Counted from the first letter of the stretch, positions 15,454-23,788 are shown. The stretch: 64,000 nt of DNA from Desulfobaccales bacterium (GCA_041648175.1 JBAZPO010000001.1:62001-126000), one strand, 5' to 3'. Numbers and translations: made by a program. Notes: generated from the sequence alone by a model not told the origin.

Positions 15454-16884
15454 ATGTCCGATGATCTGAAAAAAGAGGTTCAAGAAGCACCGTTACTGTG
15501 GCCTCTAACCCCGATCCCGACTTTTGAAGAAGTCTATGACCCCAAAATCTGCACCGAGGCGTCTCGGGAAATCTCCACGATCTTCGAGGGCTGGCTCCAT
15601 CCCAAGCATGAGATGGCCAAACCCGAGGCCTTGGGCCAGATCCGGGTCCTGGAATGCGGCCACGGCGGGCTCCAGGCCAACGCCATGTTCGGCGGCGCCT
15701 ACATGGGCGAACTGGGGGCCAACGTCATTATGGTGGAACCGCCCGGCGGCTCCCCCATCCGCAAGCTGGCGGCCTTCGGCCGCAAGCGCTACATGTTCAA
15801 AGACAACGTCAACGGCGACCTGTGCGGCGGCGGTTTCCTGCACGAGTGCCGTAATAAGCAGTCCATCACCCTGGATCTGACTCAAGCGGCCGGCCGGGAA
15901 ATCCTGAAGAAGCTGGTAGTCCATGCCGACGTGCTCATCGAGAACTATGCCCCCGGGCAGTTCGACGACTGGGGCATCGGCTACCGCCAGCTCTCCAAGA
16001 TCAATCCCCGCCTGATCTATGTCTGGAATGGCCAGAAAGGCCAGTGGGGCCCCTTGAAGGACCAGCCGGGCGAGCTCTATCCCTCCTCGCCCTGTGCCTC
16101 CGGCTGGTGCCATGCCACCGGGCTGCCCAAGAGCTTCGGCGGCACCCCCATCCGGTCCGGCGAAAAGTCCGACGACATCCTCTGCGGCAACCTCACGGCC
16201 CACGGCACCATCGCCGCTCTGATCTTCCGGGAAAAATCCGGCAAAGGCCAGTTCATCGAGGTGACCTCGTCGGAAGCCCACGCCCGCATCCATGATTATG
16301 CCTGGGGCTGGTACGGCATGGACGGCTCCAGTAAGCCCCGTTACGGCAACTGGGACCTGGCCATCAACATCTACTCGGTCAACCCCTGCAAAGACGGCTA
16401 CATGATGGTCGGCGGCGGCCATGACCGGCTGTGGTACCGCATCTGGAAGACCGTGGGCAAAGACCGCCCCGAGCTGGAAGACATGATCCTGGACGAACCC
16501 ACCTTGCGGGTGGTCATCGACCGGGTCGGCCATGACCAGCAGGTCAAGACCTGCACCATCCTCACCGACTGGATGAAGGACTATACCCGGGAAGAGTGCC
16601 GGGCCAAGTTGCTGGCGGAAGAAGTAGCCGCGGGCGGCGTCTCCTTCATCGACGAAGTGGCGGAAGAGCCCCACTACAAATACCGGGGCATGGTACGGGC
16701 CATCGAGACGGCCCACTACGGGAAAGTCCTGTTCTGCGGCTCCCTGTTCTATGGCCACCGGACTCCGGGCCGGGTCAAAGACCTGGGCCGTCCCGTGGGC
16801 TATGACAACAGCGATGTCTATCGCAAGTTCTGCAACTTCGACACCGCCAAGCTGAATGAGCTGTACGGCAAAGGGCTCATCTAA
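15454..16884 (+). CDS. Class III (CaiB/BaiF) CoA-transferase, subunit 1
   Basis: A protein of 476 aa with a GGAGG ribosome-binding site. The N-terminal Rossmann half has RVLECGHGGLQANAMFGGAYMGELGANVI..EPPGG, the typical class III signature. The catalytic aspartate aligns to Asp241 in GTPIRSGEKSDDILCG, followed by the helix GTIAALIFREKSGKGQFIEV. Class III enzymes move CoA between carboxylic acids through an aspartyl-CoA anhydride. An extra N-terminal segment of about 60 residues precedes the core. The neighbouring paralogue suggests a two-subunit enzyme, as in the succinyl-CoA:benzylsuccinate transferase BbsEF, but the acid substrate is unknown. Confidence 0.88.
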   Translation: MSDDLKKEVQEAPLLWPLTPIPTFEEVYDPKICTEASREISTIFEGWLHPKHEMAKPEALGQIRVLECGHGGLQANAMFGGAYMGELGANVIMVEPPGGSPIRKLAAFGRKRYMFKDNVNGDLCGGGFLHECRNKQSITLDLTQAAGREILKKLVVHADVLIENYAPGQFDDWGIGYRQLSKINPRLIYVWNGQKGQWGPLKDQPGELYPSSPCASGWCHATGLPKSFGGTPIRSGEKSDDILCGNLTAHGTIAALIFREKSGKGQFIEVTSSEAHARIHDYAWGWYGMDGSSKPRYGNWDLAINIYSVNPCKDGYMMVGGGHDRLWYRIWKTVGKDRPELEDMILDEPTLRVVIDRVGHDQQVKTCTILTDWMKDYTREECRAKLLAEEVAAGGVSFIDEVAEEPHYKYRGMVRAIETAHYGKVLFCGSLFYGHRTPGRVKDLGRPVGYDNSDVYRKFCNFDTAKLNELYGKGLI

Positions 16885-16902
16885 TAGAGGGGGTTAGGAA
16901 AT

Positions 16903-18264
16903 ATGACCGAACATCTGGACAAACTACCCTTTGAGGATTATTGCAAGACTATCTTCAATAAGGACGCGCTGTTTGATAAACCCGAGGCCCTAAGTGGGTA
17001 CCGGGTGCTGTCCTGCACCCAGTACATCCTGGGTCCCGCCGCGGCCGCCTACCTGGGCGAGTTGGGAGCCGAGGTTATCAAGATCGAGGTGCCCCGCCTG
17101 GGTGAGCCCATGCGCCACTGCTCGCCCTACAACGAGTCCTGGTTCTACCCGGTATCCCGGTGGAACCCGGGCCGCGGCACGTCGCCGGCCTTCCAGGGCG
17201 CCAACCACAACGAATACTTCGTTACCATGGACTACCGCAAACCGGAGGCCAAGGAAATCTTCTACAACATGGTGCAGAAGTCGGATGCCATGGTGTGGAA
17301 CTACCGGCCCGGCACCTTCGACCGCTGGAAGATCGGCTACGGCGCCTGCAAAGAGGTCAATCCTCGGATCGTTCTCGCCTGGTGCGGCGGCTTCGGCGGC
17401 TTCGGCCCCGGCCGGAACTGGGCCTCCTACGACATCCTAGGACAGGCCAAGGGCGGTGTCTTCTCCTTCACCGGCCACCGGGCCGGCCGGGCGTCTGCTG
17501 GCTTCCCCAGCAAACACACCACCTGGATCATGGACTACTCCGTGGGCATGCTGGTCTCCACCGGCATGCTGGCCGGCCTCTACTGGCGGGACACGGTCTC
17601 CAACCTGGGCAACTTCTTCGAGTGCTCCCAGGTGCAAGGCTCCACCCGCTACACCGAATACGCCCTGCCCCTGTGGGGCCGTAGCGGCGTCGTCCGGATG
17701 CGCTGGGGCAACTGGGACACGGAAATCTGCGTCAACGGCATCTGCGCCTGCGGCCTCTCCTCCCACCCCCATTCGGACCATCCGGCGGAGAAGGAAGAAG
17801 GCTACATCTGCGTCCAGGCCTACACCGACGAAGATTTCGGCAAACTGATGAACCTCATCGGCCGGCCCGACCTGGGCAAAAAGTACGCCAGCCACGACGA
17901 TCGCGTCGAGGCTCGGGCCCAGGAAGAGATCTACCCGGCCATCGAGGAGTTCCTGAAGGATAAGACCAAGGAAGAAGCCAACCGCGTCTTCAGCAGCAAA
18001 GGCATCATCTCTCAGCCCTTGCTCACCGTTCTGGAAGCGGCCAATTGCGACCACTTCCTGGAGCGGGGCGCCCTGGGCTGGTACGATGATCCCTTCTACG
18101 GCGACGTCTTCACCCAGAAGGTCATGTACAAGATGAGCGAGTCCCCGCCGCGCTTGAAACACGTGCACCGCCCGGTGGGCTCCGATAACGAGGAAATCTA
18201 CCAGCGGGTTATCGGCCTCAGCCTGGACCAGATCCGGGAGATGGAAGCCAAGGAAGTCATCTAA
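16903..18264 (+). CDS. Class III (CaiB/BaiF) CoA-transferase, subunit 2
   Basis: A protein of 453 aa, 18 bp downstream of its paralogue and with its own ribosome-binding site. The core starts with YRVLSCTQYILGPAAAAYLGELGAEVIKIE. Asp211 in GFPSKHTTWIMDYSVG aligns with the catalytic aspartate, so both subunits keep the residue; in some heteromeric family members only one does. A C-terminal Cys/His-rich stretch (CVNGICACGLSSHPHSDHP) is unusual for the family and might bind metal. It probably assembles with the product of the preceding gene. Confidence 0.88.
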   Translation: MTEHLDKLPFEDYCKTIFNKDALFDKPEALSGYRVLSCTQYILGPAAAAYLGELGAEVIKIEVPRLGEPMRHCSPYNESWFYPVSRWNPGRGTSPAFQGANHNEYFVTMDYRKPEAKEIFYNMVQKSDAMVWNYRPGTFDRWKIGYGACKEVNPRIVLAWCGGFGGFGPGRNWASYDILGQAKGGVFSFTGHRAGRASAGFPSKHTTWIMDYSVGMLVSTGMLAGLYWRDTVSNLGNFFECSQVQGSTRYTEYALPLWGRSGVVRMRWGNWDTEICVNGICACGLSSHPHSDHPAEKEEGYICVQAYTDEDFGKLMNLIGRPDLGKKYASHDDRVEARAQEEIYPAIEEFLKDKTKEEANRVFSSKGIISQPLLTVLEAANCDHFLERGALGWYDDPFYGDVFTQKVMYKMSESPPRLKHVHRPVGSDNEEIYQRVIGLSLDQIREMEAKEVI

Positions 18265-18340
18265 CCTAGGGACGGTAGGGGGCAGTAATCCGTGCCCCCG
18301 AACGCCGCACCTTTATCCATAACGGGAGGATTGACTCGAT

Positions 18341-18754
18341 ATGACTGAATTCAAAATATCGTTGATGTATGATTGTCCGAAATGCAAGTCCCGGAATTTC
18401 CTGGATCCCTACAGCTACTGGGAATACAAAGGCAACTTCAAATGCGGCGGCTGTGATGAACTCTATTATGCCGAGTGGGAAAACGGCCAACGGGTCGTGG
18501 ATCCGGAAAAGGCGAAGGGCACGGAGTATATTCTGCCGGGCTACGTCGAGACCGAAGACCTGAAGCCCCTGTCCGGGGAAGGCAAGACCTCGGCCCCGCC
18601 CTTTGCCAATGTCACCTTCTTGGGCAAGCCCAAGAATCTTACTGTATCGGCTCGGGGCAAGCTCGTCGCCTGCACCCAGCTCACCCCGGAAGACCTGGAA
18701 GGTAGTTGCTGGAAACGCATCACGGCCCAGCGCAAATTCGGGAAATCCTGGTAG
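18341..18754 (+). CDS. Zinc-ribbon protein of the CoA-transferase operon
   Basis: A protein of 137 aa with an N-terminal zinc ribbon: CPKC at residues 11-14 and CGGC near residues 33-36, separated by an aromatic-rich loop. The rest is predicted beta-rich and contains no motif I know. A GGGAGG ribosome-binding site precedes the ATG. In the anaerobic benzylsuccinate operon a small zinc-finger protein (BbsA) partners a thiolase; similarity here is only in size, the Cys pairs and the neighbouring CoA-transferases. It may be an accessory or substrate-presenting subunit. Function not assigned. Confidence 0.7.
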   Translation: MTEFKISLMYDCPKCKSRNFLDPYSYWEYKGNFKCGGCDELYYAEWENGQRVVDPEKAKGTEYILPGYVETEDLKPLSGEGKTSAPPFANVTFLGKPKNLTVSARGKLVACTQLTPEDLEGSCWKRITAQRKFGKSW

Positions 18755-18792
18755 TTGCTGCGCAACTACGGAAGATAGGAGGAATCCTCAAT

Positions 18793-18981
18793 ATGGCGAT
18801 TCTCTGTGACGATTGCAAGAACATCAAATACACTTACGACCCGCAGATGTCCAAGGTGTTATACGGTCACTGCCGGGCCATTGAATATCCTTTCCTGCTG
18901 GGTGTTTTCAAGGAAGCCCGCCCGGGCGCCTTTGTCGCACCCACCGATTGCAAGTATTTCCAAGAAAAGAAGAAGAAATAG
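18793..18981 (+). CDS. Small four-cysteine protein
   Basis: A 62-aa protein starting at ATG 18793, preceded by a strong AGGAGGAA box eight bases upstream. Cysteines occur as CDDC at residues 5-8, one near residue 27 (YGHC) and one near residue 52 (TDCKYF), enough for one zinc or iron-sulfur site. The C-terminus is Lys-rich. It is the last gene before a strong terminator, so it belongs to the CoA-transferase unit. Function unknown. Confidence 0.7.
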   Translation: MAILCDDCKNIKYTYDPQMSKVLYGHCRAIEYPFLLGVFKEARPGAFVAPTDCKYFQEKKKK

Positions 18982-18997
18982 GCTAACATAACCCTAT

Positions 18998-19032
18998 CCC
19001 GGGGCGTCGCCTGGCGGCGCCCCGGTTTTTTT
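18998..19032 (+). terminator. Rho-independent terminator of the CoA-transferase operon
   Basis: A GC-rich stem ccggggcg(t)cgcc / ggcggcgccccgg with a tiny loop is followed by eight T. It ends the unit that starts at 15454. Confidence 0.9.
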
Positions 19033-19277
19033 CGGGCTGGCCTCTTGCTTCCCCTGCCCAAGATTTATAAACTGAGGTCAACCTTGAGTCTGAAAATTAG
19101 CCGAGGAAACCGGTGAGCCACCGGTTTTCGGGGCCGCCGCCTAGTGCCGGGGCCTATATGACAATCCTTTTGAAGCGGTCACTCATGGGCCTTCGGCCCA
19201 TTCTTAAGTTATGAGAAGTCGATGGCTTTTTATCATGGTGTGTGGTCCGTATTCTTTTTTAACCGAACCTTGAACCT

Positions 19278-19380
19278 TATACTCATTGCCAAAAGTTTTT
19301 TCCTCCACACCCCTCACCCTAACCCTCTCCCCTCAGAGGGGAGAGGGGATAAAAGGAAGGAACTTTTGGCAAGCGCTATA
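19278..19380. repeat. Palindromic repeat, arm type 1 with core alpha (copy A)
   Basis: Outer arms tatactcattgccaaaag and cttttggcaagcgctata form an inverted repeat. The inner core is cacccctcaccctaaccc with the perfect palindrome ctctcccctcagaggggagag. Same architecture as 27062-27162 and 40965-41212. It can fold as one long hairpin. Confidence 0.85.
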
Positions 19381-19410
19381 AACCTTGAACTGTTCAAAGC
19401 AGGAACCTAA

Positions 19411-19725
19411 ATGAAAGACTACTCCCTCTATTATTGCGATTGCCGGCTTGAAGAAGCCGAGGTGGCAGAACTCCTGAAGCTGGCCTGGGATGAACTCTAC
19501 GAACTGGAGTTCGACGCGGTCTTCGGAACCTGGCGAGGTGTCCACCTTGAACCGGAAACCGATACCGTGCACATCACCTGGGAAAACATGTATTCGGCGC
19601 CCCTGATGATCTCAATCCACCGGGTCACCCGGGCCATCCGCAATGACTACCCCCGGGATGAATTCCTCGAACTGGAACAGGTTGAAATCGACCGCATCCG
19701 CAACCTGCCGCGGGGGGGCAGATAA
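19411..19725 (+). CDS. Conserved-looking hypothetical protein
   Basis: A 104-aa acidic protein with an internal Tyr/Trp-rich stretch (TWENMYSAP). It has good codon structure, contrasting with the repeat just before it. No domain or catalytic motif is recognised, and no clear ribosome-binding site precedes the ATG. It lies 29 bp before another small gene on the same strand. Function unknown. Confidence 0.5.
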   Translation: MKDYSLYYCDCRLEEAEVAELLKLAWDELYELEFDAVFGTWRGVHLEPETDTVHITWENMYSAPLMISIHRVTRAIRNDYPRDEFLELEQVEIDRIRNLPRGGR

Positions 19726-19754
19726 GAGCAGCGTCAGGGGGAACGGGGGAACAG

Positions 19755-19964
19755 ATGTCAATGGCGGGTTATATTGATTATCAACGCCGGGAATTTTGTA
19801 AGGATGTGCGCTGTCCGGTGCAGGTGGATTTAGACGGTCAAGCACCGGATTCCGAAGGTTATGAACAGATCAGACAGACCTGCAAGACCAACTGTCGCTA
19901 TACCACGTACCAATTCCACCATTGGTTGATCAATCAAGGGTATTTAATTGTTCGACCGGCTTAA
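19755..19964 (+). CDS. Small cysteine-containing hypothetical protein
   Basis: A 69-aa protein with four cysteines in two pairs (CKDVRC near 15-20 and CKTNC near 43-47), which could hold a zinc or iron-sulfur centre. A GGGGGAAC stretch before the ATG can serve as a ribosome-binding site. It lies 39 bp upstream of the LsrF-like gene and might be cotranscribed with it. No family recognised. Confidence 0.55.
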   Translation: MSMAGYIDYQRREFCKDVRCPVQVDLDGQAPDSEGYEQIRQTCKTNCRYTTYQFHHWLINQGYLIVRPA

Positions 19965-20003
19965 AATGATAGGAATGATGCTCAAGGCATAGGAGATCTA
20001 CGT

Positions 20004-20795
20004 ATGGATTGGGGAATGGAGAATCGTTTAGGCCAACTGATGCCCAATGGCAAATGTTTTTTTATGCCCATTGACCATGGTTATTTTCAAGGGCCGACCC
20101 GGCGTCTGGAGAAGCCGGGGGAGACCATAAAACCTCTTCTCCCTTATGTGGATGCGATCTTCTGCACCCGCGGGGTTTTGCGTTCTGCCATAGCTCCTGC
20201 AGGCAGCAAACCTATTGTGCTGCGGGTCTCCGGATGTACGAGCATGGTAGGCAAGGATTTGGCCAATGAGGAACTCACCACCTCCATTGAAGAAATCATC
20301 CGTTTGAACGCCGCGGCCGTGGGCATCTCCATCTTTATCGGCAGCGAATACGAAAGGGAAACCCTCAAAAATCTGGCCACTCTGGTCAATGCGTGTGAGG
20401 GCTACGGCATCCCGGTGATGGCGGTAACCGCCGTGGGTCGGGAGCTGGATAAACGGGAATACCGTTATCTGGCTTTGAGCTGCCGCATCGCCGCGGAACT
20501 GGGCGCCAAAGTGGTAAAGACCTATTGGTGTGATGAACATTTCGATAAGGTCGTGGAAGGCTGTCCGGTTCCGGTCATTATGGCCGGCGGGCCCAAGTGT
20601 GAGACCGATTTGGAGGTCCTGGAATTCGTTTCTGACGGCATCCAAAAAGGGGCGGTGGGGATCAATCTGGGCAGAAATGTCTGGCAGAGCGCTCATCCCG
20701 CGGCCATGGCCAAGGCCTTAAGGGCCGTTGTGCATGACAATGCTTCCCCCAAGCAGGCTCACGAGATTTTCAAAGAAGCCAAAGAAAATAAATAA
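20004..20795 (+). CDS. lsrF: LsrF/DhnA-type aldolase-thiolase
   Basis: A 263-aa TIM-barrel enzyme of the DhnA/class I aldolase family. It shares many LsrF landmarks: PIDHGYFQGPTRRLE, FCTRGVLRS, IGSEYERETLKN, the Schiff-base lysine in AKVVKTYW, GCPVPVIMAGG and GRNVWQSAHPAAM. LsrF transfers an acetyl group from 3-hydroxy-2,4-pentanedione-5-phosphate to CoA in autoinducer-2 breakdown, but no lsrACDBK or lsrR genes are here. It is followed by a zinc alcohol dehydrogenase, and a class II aldolase and RpiR regulator lie close by. A role in some other phosphorylated deoxy-sugar or ketose pathway is therefore more likely than AI-2 signalling. Confidence 0.85.
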   Translation: MDWGMENRLGQLMPNGKCFFMPIDHGYFQGPTRRLEKPGETIKPLLPYVDAIFCTRGVLRSAIAPAGSKPIVLRVSGCTSMVGKDLANEELTTSIEEIIRLNAAAVGISIFIGSEYERETLKNLATLVNACEGYGIPVMAVTAVGRELDKREYRYLALSCRIAAELGAKVVKTYWCDEHFDKVVEGCPVPVIMAGGPKCETDLEVLEFVSDGIQKGAVGINLGRNVWQSAHPAAMAKALRAVVHDNASPKQAHEIFKEAKENK

Positions 20796-20897
20796 AAGCT
20801 AATTTTTAAATGTAGGGTGGCCACTGCCCACCGTTAAAAGTACCCTGTTCCCTTATCGATAATTATAGGTTGTTTACCCGAAAGCAGAAAACCAAAA

Positions 20898-21878
20898 ATG
20901 ATAGTCGCAAAGTACTACAACAATAACGATATTCGTCTGGAGCAGCTTCCCATCCCCAAGATCGGCCCCGGGGAGATTTTGGTCAAAGTCCGCGCCAGCG
21001 GTATCTGCGGCACCGATGTGATGGAATGGTACCGGATTAAAAAGGCGCCCCGGATTCTCGGCCACGAGATTGCCGGCGACATCGCCCTGTCCCAATCTGA
21101 CAAATACCGCGTCGGCCAGCGCGTCTTTGTCAGCCATCACGTGCCCTGTCAGGACTGCAAATATTGCCGGGAAGACAATCAGACGGCTTGCGATACCTTG
21201 CATCAGGGCAATTATGATCCCGGCGGCTACAGCGAATTTGTCCGGGTGCCCAAGATCAATGTGGATTACGGGGTCTATATCTTACCGGATCAGGTTTCCT
21301 ATCTTGAAGGCACCATGATCGAACCCCTGGCCTGCGGGGTCAGGGGCCTGGGGCTGATTGATATCCGGGCCCACCACACCGTTTTGATCCTGGGCTGCGG
21401 CATCTCCGGCATCCTGAATATTCAGTTGGCCAAGTTAACCGGTGCCCGGGTCATTGCCACAGATATCAATGAGTATCGTCTGAAAAAGGCGGCAGAGTTC
21501 GGAGCCGATGAGGTGATCCATGCCGCTCAAGATATCAACATGAAAGCGGATAGAGTCATCGTCTGCACCGGCGCTTACGCCGCGGTGGAGCAAGCCTTCC
21601 GTTGCATCGATAAGAAAGGCATTATCCTCCTCTTCGCCATCCCCAATCGGGATATTGCCATCCCCATCCCGGACTTTTGGCGCAATGAACTCACCGTAAC
21701 CTCCTCCTACGGCGCCGCGCCCGCGGATTTAGCAACCGCCCTAAACCTCATTGCCACCCAAAAAATCAACGTCAAAGACACTATCACGCAGACCTTGCCG
21801 CTGGAGCAGATCCAGGCGGGCTTTAAGATTGTGGCTGAGGCTAAGGAATCTTTAAAGGTGGTATTGGAGGTTAATTAA
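20898..21878 (+). CDS. Zinc-dependent alcohol/polyol dehydrogenase (MDR family)
   Basis: A 326-aa medium-chain dehydrogenase. The catalytic zinc ligands fit Cys37 in SGICGTD, His-Glu in LGHEIAG, and a Glu-Pro segment in MIEPLACGVRG. The structural zinc site is CQDCKYCREDNQTAC. The NAD-binding Rossmann motif is ILGCGISGILNIQLAK. It resembles sorbitol, threonine and galactitol-phosphate dehydrogenases, oxidising a secondary alcohol of a sugar or polyol with NAD(P). It is 100 bp downstream of lsrF and probably in the same pathway. Substrate not determined. Confidence 0.88.
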   Translation: MIVAKYYNNNDIRLEQLPIPKIGPGEILVKVRASGICGTDVMEWYRIKKAPRILGHEIAGDIALSQSDKYRVGQRVFVSHHVPCQDCKYCREDNQTACDTLHQGNYDPGGYSEFVRVPKINVDYGVYILPDQVSYLEGTMIEPLACGVRGLGLIDIRAHHTVLILGCGISGILNIQLAKLTGARVIATDINEYRLKKAAEFGADEVIHAAQDINMKADRVIVCTGAYAAVEQAFRCIDKKGIILLFAIPNRDIAIPIPDFWRNELTVTSSYGAAPADLATALNLIATQKINVKDTITQTLPLEQIQAGFKIVAEAKESLKVVLEVN

Positions 21879-21881
21879 AAG

Positions 21882-22109
21882 TTATGCGGTCTTCTGAGTA
21901 AGCAAATCCTTATCGAGTTCCAGCGTGTAAGATAGTATGGTCTTGAGGTCGATCTTCTTGGAGGCATTGAGGATTTCTATACCCACTATTCTATTGTTAG
22001 AAGTCGTATCGATGCTAACACCTTCGGCGATTTCTATAACTCCCTCTGGCGTCTCATCTCCGAGCCTCATATACAAGGCATCAACCTCGTTGTCGTAGAA
22101 TATTTTCAT
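21882..22109 (-). CDS. DUF2283 family small protein
   Basis: A 75-aa protein with the DUF2283 pattern: YDNEVDALYMRLGD, a central EGVSIDTTSNNRIVGIEILNASK stretch, and a variable tail. It overlaps the stop of the upstream DUF4258 gene by 4 bp (ATGA), so the two are translationally coupled. Pairs of this kind are common in toxin-antitoxin-like loci, although the biochemistry of DUF2283 is not established. Confidence 0.82.
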   Translation of the reverse strand: MKIFYDNEVDALYMRLGDETPEGVIEIAEGVSIDTTSNNRIVGIEILNASKKIDLKTILSYTLELDKDLLTQKTA

Positions 22110-22333
22110 GATTCAAGTCCTTTCTTCAAAGGATAGCTAGTGATTACCGTTATTATATCATTTTCTACGAAAACCACTATTTTGAGCGGATGTTTAAAAC
22201 CTTTCACGTTTTGAATGATTTCATGAGTTCCAGAGCGAAGTTCTGTTTCCTTCAAAAGAGTGATAATGGTTGATTTGGAAATTCCATATAAATTTGCTCT
22301 TCTTGTTGCATGACGAGAAAATCTTATTTCCAT
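22106..22333 (-). CDS. DUF4258 family protein (putative toxin-like partner)
   Basis: A 75-aa protein: RFSRHATRRANLYGISKSTIITLL at the N-terminus, a beta-rich middle ending in PLKIVVFVENDIITVITSYP. The H-A-x-R-R/x6-I-S pattern is that of DUF4258, a fold related to small RNase-type toxins. It sits upstream of and overlaps the DUF2283 gene. Base composition is more AT-rich than the surrounding housekeeping genes, suggesting acquisition. Toxic activity is an inference from pairing. Confidence 0.8.
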   Translation of the reverse strand: MEIRFSRHATRRANLYGISKSTIITLLKETELRSGTHEIIQNVKGFKHPLKIVVFVENDIITVITSYPLKKGLES

Positions 22334-22386
22334 GAAAGTGATCCTATACCAATGGTTCTGCTTCTCGCAATTACAGTTCCGAAAGG

Positions 22387-22635
22387 TTAGAGAAAAATCT
22401 TGTAATCTGTCTTCAAGACCTGAGCCAGGCGTTTGGCCATGTTTTTGCCGATGGGGCGCTTACCGTTTTCCATCTCGGAGAGATTAGTGCGCTTGACCTC
22501 CAGCAAGTGGGCAAGTTGCTCCTGGGTTAGGCCCTCCCTAAAGCGCAAGCCGCGAATGGCGCTCCCCTGGTTCAGGTCAGGCAAAACCTCTTCCAGAGGG
22601 AGGGACTCGGCCTCAGCCCTCAGGATGGCGGACAC
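22387..22635 (-). CDS. XRE-family helix-turn-helix regulator
   Basis: An 82-aa protein, GTG start. The Cro/C1-type HTH spans about 30-75: IRGLRFREGLTQEQLAHLLEVKRTNLSEMENGKRPIGKNMAKRLAQVL. The N-terminal LEEVLPDLNQGSAIRG segment is shared with the frameshifted relative at 12082-12428. It lies 18 bp downstream of the cyclase-like gene and may autoregulate that unit or act as an antitoxin. No HigB- or HipA-type toxin is adjacent. Confidence 0.85.
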   Translation of the reverse strand: MSAILRAEAESLPLEEVLPDLNQGSAIRGLRFREGLTQEQLAHLLEVKRTNLSEMENGKRPIGKNMAKRLAQVLKTDYKIFL

Positions 22636-22653
22636 AGCTTCCTGAATTGATCA

Positions 22654-23607
22654 TTACACTTCACTAACACTAATCCCCGAAGCATTTAGATTTCCAAGAC
22701 TTACCGTAAAAATCATGGCTTCCTGAAACACTTTCTGAAATTCAATGATAGCCTGTATATGCAAGTTGTAGACATCCAAGTCAGTGTCTTTCGATTTAGT
22801 AACCCCTATTTTTTGAATATCAACCGATTTTATTCCCTCATTTTTTAATCCAATATTTTGTAGATGTTCTGCTGGTATCAATGCATTTTGTTCATCAAAA
22901 AATTTATCGTCATAATCCTTGAAATTTGATAATCCCTTCAGTTCTTTTAGCGTTGTAGTCTGCAAATTTTCTACACCAGCAATTGATTTCATAAACCATT
23001 CATAAGTGGCAGAATCGATTAATAGTCGATTAAGCTTATCTTTGCTGAGCAAACGTGAATTATTGATGATTGCTGATCCAAAGTATTTGTTTTTAAATCT
23101 GTAAACATTATCGTATGTGATAGCATATCGAACGGTAACACCTTCAACTGTCTGCCTAAGCCGCGGTAGAAAACGATATGAATTGAACATTCTAAATACT
23201 GTCTCAAAGACAAGCCCGAAGATAATAGAGTGGAGAGGTGTTTCCAGAATCAAGAAGCCACCGTCTCCAGTACTAATAAGTCCATTCAGAAAGTATGTCT
23301 TTTCCACCTTTTGGAAAAGAAAAGTGAAGTTGTCTTTCAACAACCGCACGGCATACTCGTACACTTTTTGTAGAACTAATGGGATATATATTTGTTTTTC
23401 TTGAGGAAATTTACTATATTTGTATATATCAAAACCTAAGACAGAGAATTTTTTATTAAGTATCTCTTCAACCTGTTTATTCTGCTTTTTTGTGAAGGAA
23501 AATCTTTCCAAATCAGTGTAATCGACGTTCCGGCGAAATAAGGGCTCAACATTCGCTTGGAACATTTCGTTAATAAATAGTTCTGTAATTTCAGGCACAT
23601 CATTCAT
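22654..23607 (-). CDS. Class III nucleotide-cyclase-like protein
   Basis: A 317-aa AT-rich gene with no close family recognised. Residues about 53-205 show the class III adenylyl/guanylyl cyclase layout. These are SVLGFDIYKYSKF with Asp60 at the first metal position, STGDGGFLI with Asp115 at the second, a TVRYAITYDNVYR strand, and FGSAIINNSRLLS with Arg185 at the transition-state arginine. The usual catalytic Asn of the GxxxNxxxR motif aligns to Ile181, with Asn at the next two positions, so catalysis is uncertain. The last 110 residues are not recognised, and there is no membrane segment or HAMP. Cyclases of this class occur in signalling and in Pycsar-type antiphage systems, but no effector gene is adjacent. 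Confidence 0.6.
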   Translation of the reverse strand: MNDVPEITELFINEMFQANVEPLFRRNVDYTDLERFSFTKKQNKQVEEILNKKFSVLGFDIYKYSKFPQEKQIYIPLVLQKVYEYAVRLLKDNFTFLFQKVEKTYFLNGLISTGDGGFLILETPLHSIIFGLVFETVFRMFNSYRFLPRLRQTVEGVTVRYAITYDNVYRFKNKYFGSAIINNSRLLSKDKLNRLLIDSATYEWFMKSIAGVENLQTTTLKELKGLSNFKDYDDKFFDEQNALIPAEHLQNIGLKNEGIKSVDIQKIGVTKSKDTDLDVYNLHIQAIIEFQKVFQEAMIFTVSLGNLNASGISVSEV

Positions 23608-23788
23608 ATTGAAACCCGAGCCAATCCCATCTTAATATAAAAGTCAAATCCTCTTCTTCCCCCCAAAACTCAATAATATAGTTGAATTATATGGGAACCT
23701 CGGATGATAATCAATATATTGATATCATTGATCATATTTTAAATAATGTGTTCTGAATATTTATAAATTGTAGACCACTTCCACAAAC

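Noticed and set aside
15505..16758. Minus-strand 417-codon frame over the first CoA-transferase
   Set aside because: Shadow frame in GC-rich coding sequence; no start signal or family match.
20811..20835. tagggtggccactgcccaccgt as another REP copy
   Set aside because: Too short and too different from the REP core to be assigned.
21882..23607. Prophage or integrative element
   Set aside because: AT-rich and probably acquired, but no integrase, attachment repeats or phage structural genes are present.
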